Assembly (NCBI RefSeq): GCF_009697385.1
Contig: NZ_VUNL01000009.1
Location: forward strand, 55,677 to 119,676
From: Wylensekiella montiformis
GTDB taxonomy: Bacteria; Bacillota; Negativicutes; Selenomonadales; Selenomonadaceae
DNA length: 64,000 nt
Direction: 5' to 3'
Made by a program: the position numbers and the translations under genes. Positions 54,067 to 63,849 of this stretch are shown piece after piece. Each line of letters begins with the position of its first letter. Position 1 is the first letter of the stretch. The notes below the pieces were generated by a model. That model was given only the letters and a program-made list of their open reading frames with translations. It was not told the DNA's origin and searched no databases.

Positions 54067-55421
54067 ATGAGGTGACCGGAATAACCGGTGCCGTCACTTA
54101 TTCGGTCCGTCAGAAGATGTTTTCTGATTTAGTCAGCGATACCCGCAGGATTCAGCCCGGGGTCTTGTTTTTGGCGTTTAAGGGTGAACGATTTAATGGG
54201 GAGGATTTTGCCGCAGAAGCTTTGCGGAAAGGAGCTGCGGGCGTCATGGTGAGCAGCGGCTGTCCCGAGGAAACGCTCCGGAAATGCAATGGAACGGTTT
54301 TGCTCGTTGAGGATACGCTGAAGGCTTACCAGCAGCTGGCCCATGCATGGCGCAGACGATTTCCGGATCTTCCGGTTGTGGCGATTACGGGCTCGAATGG
54401 CAAGACGACAACAAAAGACCTTACCGCGGCGGTTCTTTCTGCCCGTGGTCCGGTTTTGAAAACACAGGCAAATTATAATAATGAAATCGGACTTCCGCTG
54501 ACGCTGCTGGGGATACGCAAGGAACATACGGCGGCTGTCGTCGAGATCGGTATGCGCGGTTTTCATCAAATCGAAGCGATGGCTCCGCTGGCGGAGCCAA
54601 AAATCGGCATTGTCACGAATGTCGGCGAAACGCATATGGAATTGTTAGGGTCATTGGAAAATATTGCCCGGGCCAAAAGCGAACTGGTCGAAGCGATTCC
54701 GGCAGGAGGGACGGTCATTCTCAATGCGGATAATCCCTATGTGGCTGCTATGCGTGATAAGGCGGGAGACGGCGTGCAGGTCATGACTTTTGGCTTGGAT
54801 CATGAGGCAGATGTGCGCGGTGAGAATATTCGTACCGAAGGAAGCGATACGAAGTTTACCGCTGTCTATGATGGAGAACGCCATGAATACTCGATAGCCA
54901 TGGTCGGGCGCCATAATGTCAGCAATGCGCTGGCTGCGATTGCCGCTGGTTTTGCGCTGGGGCTGCGGGCGGAAGAAATCCGGGAGGGACTTTTGCATCT
55001 GGAAGCGACAAAAATGCGTTTCGAATGTCGCCGTGTCGGAGCATGGAACGTGGTCAATGATGCTTATAACGCAAGTCCGATGTCGATGACAGCAGCCATT
55101 GAAACGCTGTCGGATCTGACCCGGGGCAGAAAAATAGCGGTTATGGGGGATATGCTGGAGCTTGGCAGTGTGTCCGTCGAAGCACACCGCAAGGTCGGCC
55201 GGGAACTGGCTGCACATCACTTTGATGCGGTTGTCACGCGCGGAGAGATGGGCCGTTATATTGCAGAAGGGGCCGAAGAAGGCGGGATTGCGTCGGTATT
55301 TTGCTGTGGCTCACATGAAGATGCTGCAGATCGTCTTCATAAACTTTTGCAGCCGGGTGATACGATCCTGTTTAAGGGATCGCGCGGCATGCAGATGGAA
55401 AAAATCATTGACTTGCTTTGA
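54048..55421 (+). CDS. murF: UDP-MurNAc-tripeptide:D-Ala-D-Ala ligase MurF
   Basis: The 457-residue ligase has GSNGKTTTK (about residue 113) as the ATP loop. NEIGLPLTLL, VVEIGMRGFHQI and VNDAYNASPMSM follow as signatures. It completes the pentapeptide precursor. ATG 54048 lies inside murE behind GGGAGGGAAAAGG. Confidence 0.97.
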   Translation: MPSFQLNEVTGITGAVTYSVRQKMFSDLVSDTRRIQPGVLFLAFKGERFNGEDFAAEALRKGAAGVMVSSGCPEETLRKCNGTVLLVEDTLKAYQQLAHAWRRRFPDLPVVAITGSNGKTTTKDLTAAVLSARGPVLKTQANYNNEIGLPLTLLGIRKEHTAAVVEIGMRGFHQIEAMAPLAEPKIGIVTNVGETHMELLGSLENIARAKSELVEAIPAGGTVILNADNPYVAAMRDKAGDGVQVMTFGLDHEADVRGENIRTEGSDTKFTAVYDGERHEYSIAMVGRHNVSNALAAIAAGFALGLRAEEIREGLLHLEATKMRFECRRVGAWNVVNDAYNASPMSMTAAIETLSDLTRGRKIAVMGDMLELGSVSVEAHRKVGRELAAHHFDAVVTRGEMGRYIAEGAEEGGIASVFCCGSHEDAADRLHKLLQPGDTILFKGSRGMQMEKIIDLL

Positions 55422-55454
55422 GCAGGCCGTAGCGATAGGGAGAGGAATCATAAC

Positions 55455-56408
55455 GTGGAAATCAACGTTCTTATTGCAGCTGTTGTGGCTGCTGGCTTTG
55501 TTCTGGTGACGGGACCTTTTTTCATTCCCGTTCTCCATCGGCTGAAATTTGGGCAAAGCATCCGCGAAGAGGGGCCGAAAAGTCATCAGGCCAAGAGCGG
55601 TACCCCGACGATGGGCGGTATCATGATTATCCTTGGCATCACGCTTGGCACAGCCGCTGCGGCTCCGCTGTCAACAGAAATACTGCTGGCTTTGTTTATT
55701 ATGCTGGGCCATTTTGTGCTGGGCTTTCTCGATGATTACATCAAGGTAGTAAAAAAACGGAATCTTGGTCTGAAAGCCAGGCAAAAACTGCTGGGACAGA
55801 TTTTTATCGCTGTCGTTACGATGGTGATTGGCACCCGGATGCTGGGCATCGATACAAGTATCTGGATTCCTGTGGCAGATACCTCAATCGATATCGGAGC
55901 GGGATATTATCTGCTCTTGCTGTTTGTGATGGTCGGCACGTCAAATGCAGTCAATCTGACAGACGGTCTGGATGGTCTGGCATCCGGAGCTGTCGCTATT
56001 GCGGCCAGCAGCTACGCCGTCGTCTGCATCCTCATGGGACATTCGGATCTGGCGATATTCTGTGCGGCTATCGTTGCGGCCTGTGTTGCGTTCCTCCGCT
56101 TTAATGCGCATCCTGCCAAGGTGTTTATGGGAGATACGGGGTCGCTGGCTTTGGGCGGTGCGCTGGCTGCAGTCGGCATCCTGACGCATACGGAGATTTT
56201 GCTGGCTATCATTGGTTTTGTATTCGTTTGCGAGGCGCTTTCTGTCATCATTCAGGTGATTTCCTTTCAAACTACAGGGAAGCGCGTGTTTCGCATGAGC
56301 CCGATTCATCATCATTTTGAACTTGGCGGATGGTCAGAGTGGAAAGTGGTGGTTGTATTCTGGTTCATCGGTTTGCTGGCCAGTGTTGCCGCGCTGTCCA
56401 TGATTTGA
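55455..56408 (+). CDS. mraY: phospho-MurNAc-pentapeptide translocase MraY
   Basis: The 317-residue protein has ten membrane segments. SGTPTMGGIMI (about 49), FLDDYIKV (about 92) and NLTDGLDGLASG (about 172) are the catalytic signature loops, with MSPIHHHFELGGW near the end. It makes lipid I at the membrane. It starts with GTG 55455 behind GGGAGAGGAAT. Confidence 0.97.
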   Translation: MEINVLIAAVVAAGFVLVTGPFFIPVLHRLKFGQSIREEGPKSHQAKSGTPTMGGIMIILGITLGTAAAAPLSTEILLALFIMLGHFVLGFLDDYIKVVKKRNLGLKARQKLLGQIFIAVVTMVIGTRMLGIDTSIWIPVADTSIDIGAGYYLLLLFVMVGTSNAVNLTDGLDGLASGAVAIAASSYAVVCILMGHSDLAIFCAAIVAACVAFLRFNAHPAKVFMGDTGSLALGGALAAVGILTHTEILLAIIGFVFVCEALSVIIQVISFQTTGKRVFRMSPIHHHFELGGWSEWKVVVVFWFIGLLASVAALSMI

Positions 56409-56441
56409 TTTGATTATGTATTGCACAGAGGGGGACTTTTC

Positions 56442-57821
56442 GTGGAAATGGATTGGTCGGGCAAGAAAATCCTGGTGGTCGGTGCCGGTATCAGCGGTTT
56501 TGCCGCCGCACGTTTGGCAAAAAAGTTTGGCGCTGAGGTGATGCTGAGCGATGCCAAGGCGGAAAGCGAAATCAAGGGCGATTGCTCTGCCTTGCGTGAA
56601 GCTGGCGTTGCCTTATTGTTTGGGCCACAGCAGGAAAGTCTGCTCGATGGAGTGGACATGGTGATCGTATCGCCTGCTGTTCCAGAGAGAATCCCTCTGA
56701 TTCAGGCTGCGTACTCGCGTGATATTCGTGTACTTACCGAGGTAGAGTTGGCCTATGAATTGTCAGAATCACCGATTTGTGCCGTGACGGGGACGAACGG
56801 CAAGACAACGACGGTAACGCTGCTCGGCTTGCTGCTGGCCACCCGGTACGATCCTGTTGGCGTAGGCGGAAATATCGGCGTTCCGCTTTCGGAGGAGGTA
56901 TTGCGCGTCGGAAAGGGCGGCTGTATTGCCGCTGAAATATCGAGCTATCAGCTGGAAGCGACAAAGGATTTTCACCCGCATATCGCAGCAGTGCTCAACG
57001 TGACGCCGGATCATATCGTGCGGCACGGCTCCATGGACGTTTATCAGAAGATGAAGGAGCGCATTTTTGCTCAGCAGACGGCCGAAGACTTTCTGGTTCT
57101 CAATTATGATGATGCGCGCACCCGGTCGATGAAGAACCGGGCGGCTTCGCGTGTGTGCTTTTTCAGTCGGCGGGAGGAACTGACTGAAGGCGCGTTCCTT
57201 TGCGGCAGCCGATTGGTGATTCGCTGGGATGGACGGGAATATCCGCTATGCACGGCAGAGGAACTGGGCATTAAAGGCGGACATAATATAGAGAATGCGC
57301 TGGCAGCAGCTGCGGCGGCGTTTCTGGCCGGCTGTGAACCGCAGGCAATGATCCGGGTTTTGAGGGAATTTCACGGGGTGGAGCATCGCATTGAATACGT
57401 GCGCACAGTGAATGGGGTTGCTTATTATAATGATTCCAAGGCGACCAATACTGATTCGGCGATCAAGGCGCTGGAGACCTTTTCCGATGGAATCGTTCTT
57501 CTGGCCGGCGGCGACGATAAGATGACCGATCTGACGGAATTTATGCAGCTTGTTCGTGAACGAGTGAATGACCTGATTCTTATTGGTGATGCCGCCGCGC
57601 GCTTTGAAAAAGAAGCGTTGGCGAATGGCATCGATCCGGAGCATATTCACCGGGCAGGCCACTCTATGGATCATGCGGTACGGCTGGCGCATGAGCTGGC
57701 TCATGCACCGCAGGTTGTTCTGCTTTCCCCGGCCTGCGCCAGTTTTGATATGTATGACGGTATGGCAGAGCGCGGCCGTGATTTTAAACGATTGGTCAAT
57801 GCATTGCAAGGAGAGTCTTAA
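56442..57821 (+). CDS. murD: UDP-MurNAc-L-Ala:D-Glu ligase MurD
   Basis: The protein is 459 residues with an N-terminal Rossmann domain (KILVVGAGISGFAAA), ATP loop GTNGKTTT (about 113), and NDSKATNTDSAIKAL, LLAGGDDKM and LLSPACASFDMY motifs. The start is probably GTG 56442, six bases after GAGGGGGA; ATG 56448 is possible. It is followed directly by murG; ftsW (spoVE), which usually lies between them, is absent. Confidence 0.96.
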   Translation: MEMDWSGKKILVVGAGISGFAAARLAKKFGAEVMLSDAKAESEIKGDCSALREAGVALLFGPQQESLLDGVDMVIVSPAVPERIPLIQAAYSRDIRVLTEVELAYELSESPICAVTGTNGKTTTVTLLGLLLATRYDPVGVGGNIGVPLSEEVLRVGKGGCIAAEISSYQLEATKDFHPHIAAVLNVTPDHIVRHGSMDVYQKMKERIFAQQTAEDFLVLNYDDARTRSMKNRAASRVCFFSRREELTEGAFLCGSRLVIRWDGREYPLCTAEELGIKGGHNIENALAAAAAAFLAGCEPQAMIRVLREFHGVEHRIEYVRTVNGVAYYNDSKATNTDSAIKALETFSDGIVLLAGGDDKMTDLTEFMQLVRERVNDLILIGDAAARFEKEALANGIDPEHIHRAGHSMDHAVRLAHELAHAPQVVLLSPACASFDMYDGMAERGRDFKRLVNALQGES

Positions 57822-57823
57822 CG

Positions 57824-58936
57824 TTGAAAATCATTGTTTCCGGCGGCGGCACAGGAGGACACATCTATCCGGCCGTTACCATTATTCGCACGATACAGGA
57901 AAAGCATCCGGATGCCCGCTTTCTTTATGTCGGGACGCAGAAAGGTCTGGAAGCCGATATTATTCCGAAGGAAAATCTGCCGTTTGCAACGGTGGACATA
58001 CAGGGATTTGAACGCCATCTGACACCGGCAAACATCCTCAGAGCTGGAAAAGCCTTGGTCGGCGTGGCCAAAGCGGCACGGATCGTTCGTTCCTTCCGGC
58101 CGGATGTGGTTGTTGGTACAGGGGGGTATGTCTGCGGTCCGGTCCTGATGGCGGCCAGTCTGATGCGCATACCGACGCTGATTCAGGAACAGAATGTCGT
58201 ACCGGGCATTACGAATAAGATATTATCCGGTTTTGTCTCGCGGATCGCAGCGGGGACGGAAGAAGCAAAACGTCATTTCCCCGCAGATAAAGTGGTGTTT
58301 ACCGGCAATCCGATACGCAGTGAAGTCATGACGGCCCGTCGCGAGGACGGAGCGCGGTCTTATGGCTTTGATCCGTCAAAAAAAACGGTATTGATTTCCG
58401 GCGGCAGCCGCGGTGCGCGCAGCATCAATCGGGCAATGATTGATGTGCTGGTACAGGCGGCGGATCATCCGGAGGTGCAGTATCTGCATGTGACCGGCAG
58501 TCTAGAGTATGACGATGTCATGAACCGCTTGAAGCAAGCGGGGCTGGATCTGGAGCAGACGCCGCATATCAAGGTACGTCCGTACCTTTATGATATGCCG
58601 CAGGCCATGGCCATGACCGATTTGGCGGTATTCCGTGCCGGAGCTACGGGACTGGCGGAGCTCACTGCAAGAGGGATTCCTGCTATTTTGATTCCGTATC
58701 CTTATGCGGCGGAAAACCATCAGGAGCATAATGCCCGTGCCTTGGAGCAGGCCGGAGCCGCGCGTATGATACTAAACCGCGAACTAACCAGTGCGCGTCT
58801 CTGTGCCGTGCTCACGGAGCTCCTCAGTGAGGATGATAAGCTGGTGGCCATGGCAAAGGCCAGCCGGGAGATGGGCAGACCGCAGGCGGCCGGAGATATT
58901 GCCGATTTGGTCCTGGCACTGGCTGGCCGGAAATAA
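57824..58936 (+). CDS. murG: UDP-GlcNAc transferase MurG
   Basis: The 370-residue GT-B glycosyltransferase converts lipid I to lipid II. GGGTGGHIYPA near the start, VVGTGGYVCGPVLMAA (about 96), QEQNVVPGITN (about 122) and the donor site with RAGATGLAELTARGIPAILIPYPYAAENHQ are split across about 268-296. It begins with TTG 57824 behind AAGGAGAG, two bases after the murD stop. Confidence 0.97.
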   Translation: MKIIVSGGGTGGHIYPAVTIIRTIQEKHPDARFLYVGTQKGLEADIIPKENLPFATVDIQGFERHLTPANILRAGKALVGVAKAARIVRSFRPDVVVGTGGYVCGPVLMAASLMRIPTLIQEQNVVPGITNKILSGFVSRIAAGTEEAKRHFPADKVVFTGNPIRSEVMTARREDGARSYGFDPSKKTVLISGGSRGARSINRAMIDVLVQAADHPEVQYLHVTGSLEYDDVMNRLKQAGLDLEQTPHIKVRPYLYDMPQAMAMTDLAVFRAGATGLAELTARGIPAILIPYPYAAENHQEHNARALEQAGAARMILNRELTSARLCAVLTELLSEDDKLVAMAKASREMGRPQAAGDIADLVLALAGRK

Positions 58937-58951
58937 GGAGGATATGATCTG

Positions 58952-60343
58952 ATGAAAAAGCTGAATGAGCTTAAAGATATCGAAACGATTCATTTTGTGG
59001 GGATTGGCGGCGCCGGCATGAGCCCGCTGGCCAGGATTATGCTGGAGCTTGGATATCATGTGTCAGGGTCGGATCGTGAAGATTCCGGTGTGATTGAAAA
59101 TCTGCGCAGGCTGGGAGCGAAGATTATGCTGGGCGGCCAAAAGGCAGAGAACGTGCGGGGAGCTGATGCGATTGTCGTCTCGACCGCGATTCCCTATGAT
59201 AACCCAGAGGTTCTGGCAGCCCGGGATCTCGGCATTACCAAGCTGCACCGCTCGGATATCAACGCAGCTTTGGTTAATGAATACAAGGGCATCGCCGTAG
59301 CCGGGGCTCATGGAAAAACGACAACGACATCGATGCTGGGCGTAGCATTGACGAAAGCGGGCGTCTCGCCGACCGTTGTGGTTGGAGGCGAAGTCCCGGA
59401 TCTCGGCACCAATGCTGTTTTGGGCGAAGGGGATTATCTGGTATCGGAAGCGGATGAAAGTGACGGGTCTTTCCTCAAACTGCGCCCGCATATTGCGGTA
59501 GTCACCAATGTGGAAGACGATCACATGGACCACTATGGAACCATGGAAAATATCATCCGGGCTTTTACGCAGTTTATTCAAAATGTCGATCGGGAAAACG
59601 GCTATGCGGTGCTTTGCTTTGACAATGAGAACCTGCGTCATATTGCCCAGCACATTGATCGTAAATATTATTCGTATGCCATTGACCATGAAGCGGACTA
59701 TCAGGCAAGAAACATCCTGACGACTGGCAAGGGAATTTCCTTTGATGTGGTACATGGCGAAGAAATGCTGGGGCATATTTCTTTGAATATCCCGGGGCGT
59801 CATAATGTTCTGGATGCGATGGCCTGTCTGGTCACGGGACTGTCCATTGGCGTACCTTTTGAAAAAATGGCTGCGGGACTGGCCGCTTTTCATGGAGCGA
59901 AGCGCCGTTTTCAGACGAAAGGGCGCATTGGCGGGGTTTGGATTGTGGACGATTATGCACATCATCCGACGGAAATAGCGGCAACTCTTCAAGCAGCGAA
60001 GGAGACGAAGCCTGCCCGTCTGATTTGCGTATTCCAGCCGCATCGTTATTCGAGGACGCAGCTTTTGCATGAGGAGTTCGGCAAGGCCTTTCGTTCCGCG
60101 GATTTGCTGGTGCTGACAGATATTTATGCCGCTGGAGAAGCACCGATTGAAGGGGTCAGCGGAGAAACCATTCTGCAGGAGGTGCGCCGTCAATCCGGTC
60201 AATCAGTAGTCTATCTGCCGGAGCGTGAGAAGCTGGCTTCTTATCTGCAGAAGGAGATTCAGGAAGGCGATCTTGTCATTACCATGGGAGCCGGAGATAT
60301 TTACAAGACAGGAGAAGAGCTTGTCGAACTGCTGCAGAAATGA
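58952..60343 (+). CDS. murC: UDP-MurNAc:L-alanine ligase MurC
   Basis: The 463-residue ligase has the N-terminal IHFVGIGGAGMSPLA site, ATP loop AGAHGKTTTTSM (about 117-128), SEADESDGSF (about 169) and DDYAHHPTEI (about 332). It attaches the first L-Ala to UDP-MurNAc. It starts behind AAGGAGG. Confidence 0.97.
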   Translation: MKKLNELKDIETIHFVGIGGAGMSPLARIMLELGYHVSGSDREDSGVIENLRRLGAKIMLGGQKAENVRGADAIVVSTAIPYDNPEVLAARDLGITKLHRSDINAALVNEYKGIAVAGAHGKTTTTSMLGVALTKAGVSPTVVVGGEVPDLGTNAVLGEGDYLVSEADESDGSFLKLRPHIAVVTNVEDDHMDHYGTMENIIRAFTQFIQNVDRENGYAVLCFDNENLRHIAQHIDRKYYSYAIDHEADYQARNILTTGKGISFDVVHGEEMLGHISLNIPGRHNVLDAMACLVTGLSIGVPFEKMAAGLAAFHGAKRRFQTKGRIGGVWIVDDYAHHPTEIAATLQAAKETKPARLICVFQPHRYSRTQLLHEEFGKAFRSADLLVLTDIYAAGEAPIEGVSGETILQEVRRQSGQSVVYLPEREKLASYLQKEIQEGDLVITMGAGDIYKTGEELVELLQK

Positions 60344-60368
60344 ACATTCGCTAAAGGAGAACAGAAAC

Positions 60369-61310
60369 ATGAATCAGGATAAAATCGTTGTGGTTATGGG
60401 CGGGACATCCACCGAGGCTGAAATTTCCCGGCAGACGGGACAGGCCATCTTAAAGGCATTGCAGTCCAAAGGCTATCATGCGGAAGGCATGGAGCTCAAG
60501 CCGGAAACCTTCGCCGAAGATATTCGTAAGAGCGGATGTGCCATCGTATTCAATGCCCTGCATGGGAAATATGGAGAAGACGGTCTGCTGCAGGGAACAC
60601 TGGACATGATGGGGATTCCTTATACGGGTTCTGGCGTACTGGCTGCGGCTGTTACGATGGATAAGGCAGCATCAAAACGCGTATTTGTCGCGGAGGGGAT
60701 TCCAACACCGCGCTCGCATACGTATTATCGCTATGAAATGAAGCGCAGTCTGGCAGAAGAAATTCAGCAGGAATTTTCACTGCCGGTGGTAGTCAAGGCC
60801 GCTTCGCAGGGATCCAGCATTGGAGTATATATTGTAGAAACGCCGGATGATCTTTCCCACGCGCTCCATGAAGCGTTTGAATACAATAATGAAGTCCTCG
60901 TGGAAGAATTTATCAAGGGAAAGGAACTTACGGTAGCGGTCTGGGGAAATGAAGAAAAAAAAGAAGCATTTCCCATTATTGAAATCACGACGGCCTCTGG
61001 GCGTTACGATTATGAAAGCAAGTATACGAAAGGCGCTTCGACGCATATCATTCCTGCACGTGTATCCGAGGAGAAGGCCGGGGAAATCCGTCAGCTGGCT
61101 GTTCGCACCTTTACCGCCTGCGGATGCCGCGGCGTAGCCCGTGTGGATATGATGCTCAGCGAAGACGGCGTTCCGTACGTCATCGAGGTAAACTCCGTTC
61201 CAGGCATGACAGAGCTTTCCCTTGTTCCTGATGCCGGCCGTGCCATGGGAATCGAATTTCCTGAGCTTTGTGAACGCATATTGGAAATGGCAGGCTTCCG
61301 GATATCCTGA
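60369..61310 (+). CDS. ddl: D-alanine--D-alanine ligase
   Basis: The 313-residue ATP-grasp ligase has the N-terminal GGTSTEAEISRQTG, NALHGKYGEDGLLQG (about 61-75), the omega-loop serine region KAASQGSSIGVYIV (about 141-154) and VIEVNSVPGMTELSLVP near the end. A Tyr-type active-site loop (YDYESKYTKGA) indicates a D-Ala-D-Ala rather than D-Ala-D-Lac enzyme. ATG 60369 has an AAAGGAGA site. murB, which often lies in this part of the cluster, is missing. Confidence 0.96.
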   Translation: MNQDKIVVVMGGTSTEAEISRQTGQAILKALQSKGYHAEGMELKPETFAEDIRKSGCAIVFNALHGKYGEDGLLQGTLDMMGIPYTGSGVLAAAVTMDKAASKRVFVAEGIPTPRSHTYYRYEMKRSLAEEIQQEFSLPVVVKAASQGSSIGVYIVETPDDLSHALHEAFEYNNEVLVEEFIKGKELTVAVWGNEEKKEAFPIIEITTASGRYDYESKYTKGASTHIIPARVSEEKAGEIRQLAVRTFTACGCRGVARVDMMLSEDGVPYVIEVNSVPGMTELSLVPDAGRAMGIEFPELCERILEMAGFRIS

Positions 61311-61383
61311 TGAAAAGGAGGTCCTGCGCCGGGCGGCCTTTTGAGGCTGTCCGGCTTTTGTGGTATGGAATGGAGGTGACCTC

Positions 61384-62169
61384 ATGGAAGAGGAAAAAGA
61401 AAATTGCGCCGTACCGGAGAAAAAAGGAGGAAGGCGCAGCCCGCGCAGGCTGCTTCGCGGGCTGCTGTTTTTGGCCGTATGTGCCGCTGTGGTGGCTGTA
61501 CTCGTATATTCCCCCTTGTTTACCTTGCAGCGGGTTATTGTCAACGGCAATCAATATTTGAGCCGCGAAGAGGTTATGGAGATTGCGCGGATCCATATTG
61601 GTCAGCCTCTGTTTCAGCTTCAGACCGATGCTGTCACCCGCAATCTGACGCGTGATTTGCGTATTGAATCCGCGTCCGTGCGCAGACAGATGCCGGATAC
61701 GGTCGAGATCGATATGACTGAGCGGATTCCGGTAGCTACAGCGGCCTGTGATTATGGCTATGTTGATCTGGACCGGCAGGGCAAAGTCATTGCCGGATAC
61801 CGCACGCTGAAGCGGATGCCAATTCCATTGATTACAGGCGTCGTTCTGCATGATCTTTATATTGGTGATGACAATACGGACGAAACGGTCGGATCGGTAT
61901 TGATTTTTCTGCAAAAAATTAATCCGGAAGCATTAAATCGGATTTCAGAAATTCATATTGGCAATCCGGAAGAAATTGTAGCCTATACGACGGATTCGGT
62001 TCAGATCCGCTTGGGAAATATGGAACGACTGGACGAAAAAGCAAAACTGACGCAGGATTTTCTGGAAGATCTGGAACATGCAAAATACCCGGTGGAGTAT
62101 GTGGATTTCCGCTATACAGCGCCCTTTATCCGTTTGAAGAACATGCCGCAGGTTGTCGCGAGACATTGA
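61384..62169 (+). CDS. ftsQ: cell division protein FtsQ
   Basis: The 261-residue protein has a basic cytoplasmic tail and a membrane segment at about 28-48 (LFLAVCAAVVAVLVYSPLF). A POTRA domain (FTLQRVIVNGNQYLSREEVMEIAR, about 50-115) and the FtsQ beta domain follow. It recruits FtsL/FtsB partners at mid-cell. ATG 61384 has GGAGGTGA before it; the 361-long frame start at 61360 is not used. Confidence 0.93.
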   Translation: MEEEKENCAVPEKKGGRRSPRRLLRGLLFLAVCAAVVAVLVYSPLFTLQRVIVNGNQYLSREEVMEIARIHIGQPLFQLQTDAVTRNLTRDLRIESASVRRQMPDTVEIDMTERIPVATAACDYGYVDLDRQGKVIAGYRTLKRMPIPLITGVVLHDLYIGDDNTDETVGSVLIFLQKINPEALNRISEIHIGNPEEIVAYTTDSVQIRLGNMERLDEKAKLTQDFLEDLEHAKYPVEYVDFRYTAPFIRLKNMPQVVARH

Positions 62170-62315
62170 AGGAAGCCTACGAAGTTTTTTTCGTTCAACT
62201 ATAGCATTCAAGAAGAATTAATGGTAAAATTATAAAGGTATGTTGTGTAAATGGACATGCAGTGAAGGTTGCGCCTGTTGCTGCTGGTATATAATCGTCT
62301 ATGGGGGTTAATGCA

Positions 62316-63431
62316 GTGTTTGAATTGGATGACAACGGCCTCGATCAGCTGGCTAAAATTAAAGTAATTGGCGTCGGTGGCGGCGGAAGCAATGCGGTAA
62401 ACCGCATGATAAATCTTGGACTGCAGGGCGTCGAGTTTATTGCAGTAAATACAGATGCACAGGCACTGCTGAAATCACTGGCACCGAAACGGATGCAGAT
62501 CGGTGAGAAGCTGACCCGTGGACTCGGAGCCGGCGCTCAGCCGGAAATCGGGCAGAAAGCGGCTGAGGAAAGCCGTGATGATATTCTGGAAGCACTGCGC
62601 GGAGCGGACATGGTATTTGTTACGGCTGGCATGGGCGGTGGAACAGGAACCGGTGCAGCACCGATTGTGGCGGAATGCGCACGTGAAATTGGCGCATTGA
62701 CAGTAGGCGTTGTAACGCGTCCGTTTTCATTCGAGGGGATGAAACGCCGCCGCAACGCGGAAAACGGCATTGATAATCTTAAACAGCATGTAGATACGAT
62801 CATCACCATTCCTAACGATCGCCTTATGCAGGTTGTCGATAAAAAGACGCCGATTACGCAGGCATTCAGCATTGCCGACGACGTCTTGCGGCAGGGAGTC
62901 AAAGGGATCTCTGACCTCATTGCGCTGCCAGGGCTGGTCAACCTTGACTTTGCGGATGTGAAGAGTATCATGAGCAATGCAGGCTCGGCGCTTATGGGTA
63001 TTGGCGAGGCTTCCGGAGAAAATGCGACGGTAGAGGCCGCAAAAGCGGCGATTGCATCTCCTCTGCTTGAGACGAGTATTGACGGCGCTCGCGGCGTCTT
63101 GCTCAATGTCACAGGCGCGGAGGAGAACCTCAGCATGTTTGAGGTTACGGAGGCGTCGAATGCCATTGAAGCCGCAGCGGACAGTCAGGCCAACATCATC
63201 TGGGGGGCGGCTGTGGACAATACGATGGGCGATACCGTTCGCGTAACGGTCATTGCCACCGGATTCGACGCACCGGAGGAACTGGGCGTACAATCTGCTG
63301 GTCAGTCGGCTGCACAGCAGAAATCATCGGAACCAGATGTTCAGCCGCAGCCTGCGGTGGAAAAAACGGCATCGCCGCAGCCGAAGGCACCGGATTTTAT
63401 CGATATTCCTGTATGGATGCGCAGAAAATGA
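62316..63431 (+). CDS. ftsZ: cell division GTPase FtsZ
   Basis: The 371-residue tubulin homologue has [17 protein letters not shown] at the start, the GTP signature [10 protein letters not shown] (about 106-115), [11 protein letters not shown] (about 205) and a conserved C-terminal peptide IPVWMRRK preceded by a proline-rich linker. That tail binds membrane anchors such as SepF or FtsA. The start is most likely GTG 62316 (GGGGGT site, spacing 7); ATG 62301 lacks a ribosome site. No ftsA gene precedes it, unlike most Firmicutes. It closes the dcw cluster. Confidence 0.96.
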   Translation: MFELDDNGLDQLAKIKVIGVGGGGSNAVNRMINLGLQGVEFIAVNTDAQALLKSLAPKRMQIGEKLTRGLGAGAQPEIGQKAAEESRDDILEALRGADMVFVTAGMGGGTGTGAAPIVAECAREIGALTVGVVTRPFSFEGMKRRRNAENGIDNLKQHVDTIITIPNDRLMQVVDKKTPITQAFSIADDVLRQGVKGISDLIALPGLVNLDFADVKSIMSNAGSALMGIGEASGENATVEAAKAAIASPLLETSIDGARGVLLNVTGAEENLSMFEVTEASNAIEAAADSQANIIWGAAVDNTMGDTVRVTVIATGFDAPEELGVQSAGQSAAQQKSSEPDVQPQPAVEKTASPQPKAPDFIDIPVWMRRK

Positions 63432-63443
63432 TGAAATGAGGTC

Positions 63444-63472
63444 TTGACAGAATCCTGTAAGTCAAGTATACT
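63444..63472 (+). promoter_or_regulatory. promoter of the tRNA pair
   Basis: TTGACA and TATACT are 17 bases apart, a near-consensus sigma-A promoter ending about 30 bases before tRNA-Tyr. Confidence 0.9.
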
Positions 63473-63501
63473 ATATCTTGTTTTTAACGCTTGTTAAGAA
63501 T

Positions 63502-63587
63502 GGGTAGGTGCCCGAGTGGTTAAAGGGAACAGACTGTAAATCTGTCATCTTCGGATTACGATGGTTCGAATCCATCCCTGCCCACCA
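63502..63587 (+). tRNA. tRNA-Tyr (anticodon GTA)
   Basis: The 86-base class II tRNA has acceptor GGGTAGG/CCTGCCC, anticodon stem AGACT-GTA-AATCT, a long variable arm (CATCTTCGGATTACG) and encoded CCA. Confidence 0.96.
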
Positions 63588-63591
63588 CTTT

Positions 63592-63668
63592 GGCGGCATA
63601 GCTCAGTTGGCTAGAGCATGCGGTTCATACCCGCAGTGTCCGGAGTTCAAATCTCTGTGCCGCCACCA
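63592..63668 (+). tRNA. tRNA-Met (anticodon CAT)
   Basis: The 77-base tRNA has acceptor GGCGGCA/TGCCGCC, anticodon loop TTCATAC and encoded CCA. The G1-C72 pair argues against the initiator. It could be elongator Met or Ile2 (CAT modified to lysidine). Confidence 0.92.
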
Positions 63669-63677
63669 TGCAAATAC

Positions 63678-63710
63678 AACCGGTCAGACCTAGAACTGGC
63701 CGGTTTTTTT
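63678..63710 (+). terminator. terminator after tRNA-Met
   Basis: AACCGGTCAG pairs with CTGGCCGGTT (one G-T pair) and is followed by TTTTT. Confidence 0.88.
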
Positions 63711-63731
63711 GTGGAAATTTTGACAAAACGC

Positions 63732-63849
63732 TTGACAGATCGGGGAAAGACGTGTATCATTAATCAAGTCGCTGCAGGTCAGGAACCGTAAGAAGCGCGG
63801 AAAAAACGCAAAAAAAGTTCTTGACAGGAAAAAGTCGATGCGATATACT
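63732..63849 (+). promoter_or_regulatory. tandem rRNA-type promoters P1 and P2
   Basis: P1: TTGACA (63732) and TATCAT (63755-63760), 17 apart. P2: TTGACA (63821) and TATACT (63844-63849), 17 apart. The following leader contains TGGTTCTCTGAAAACTAAAC, typical of the run-up to a 16S rRNA gene, which would begin just beyond the window. Confidence 0.8.
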
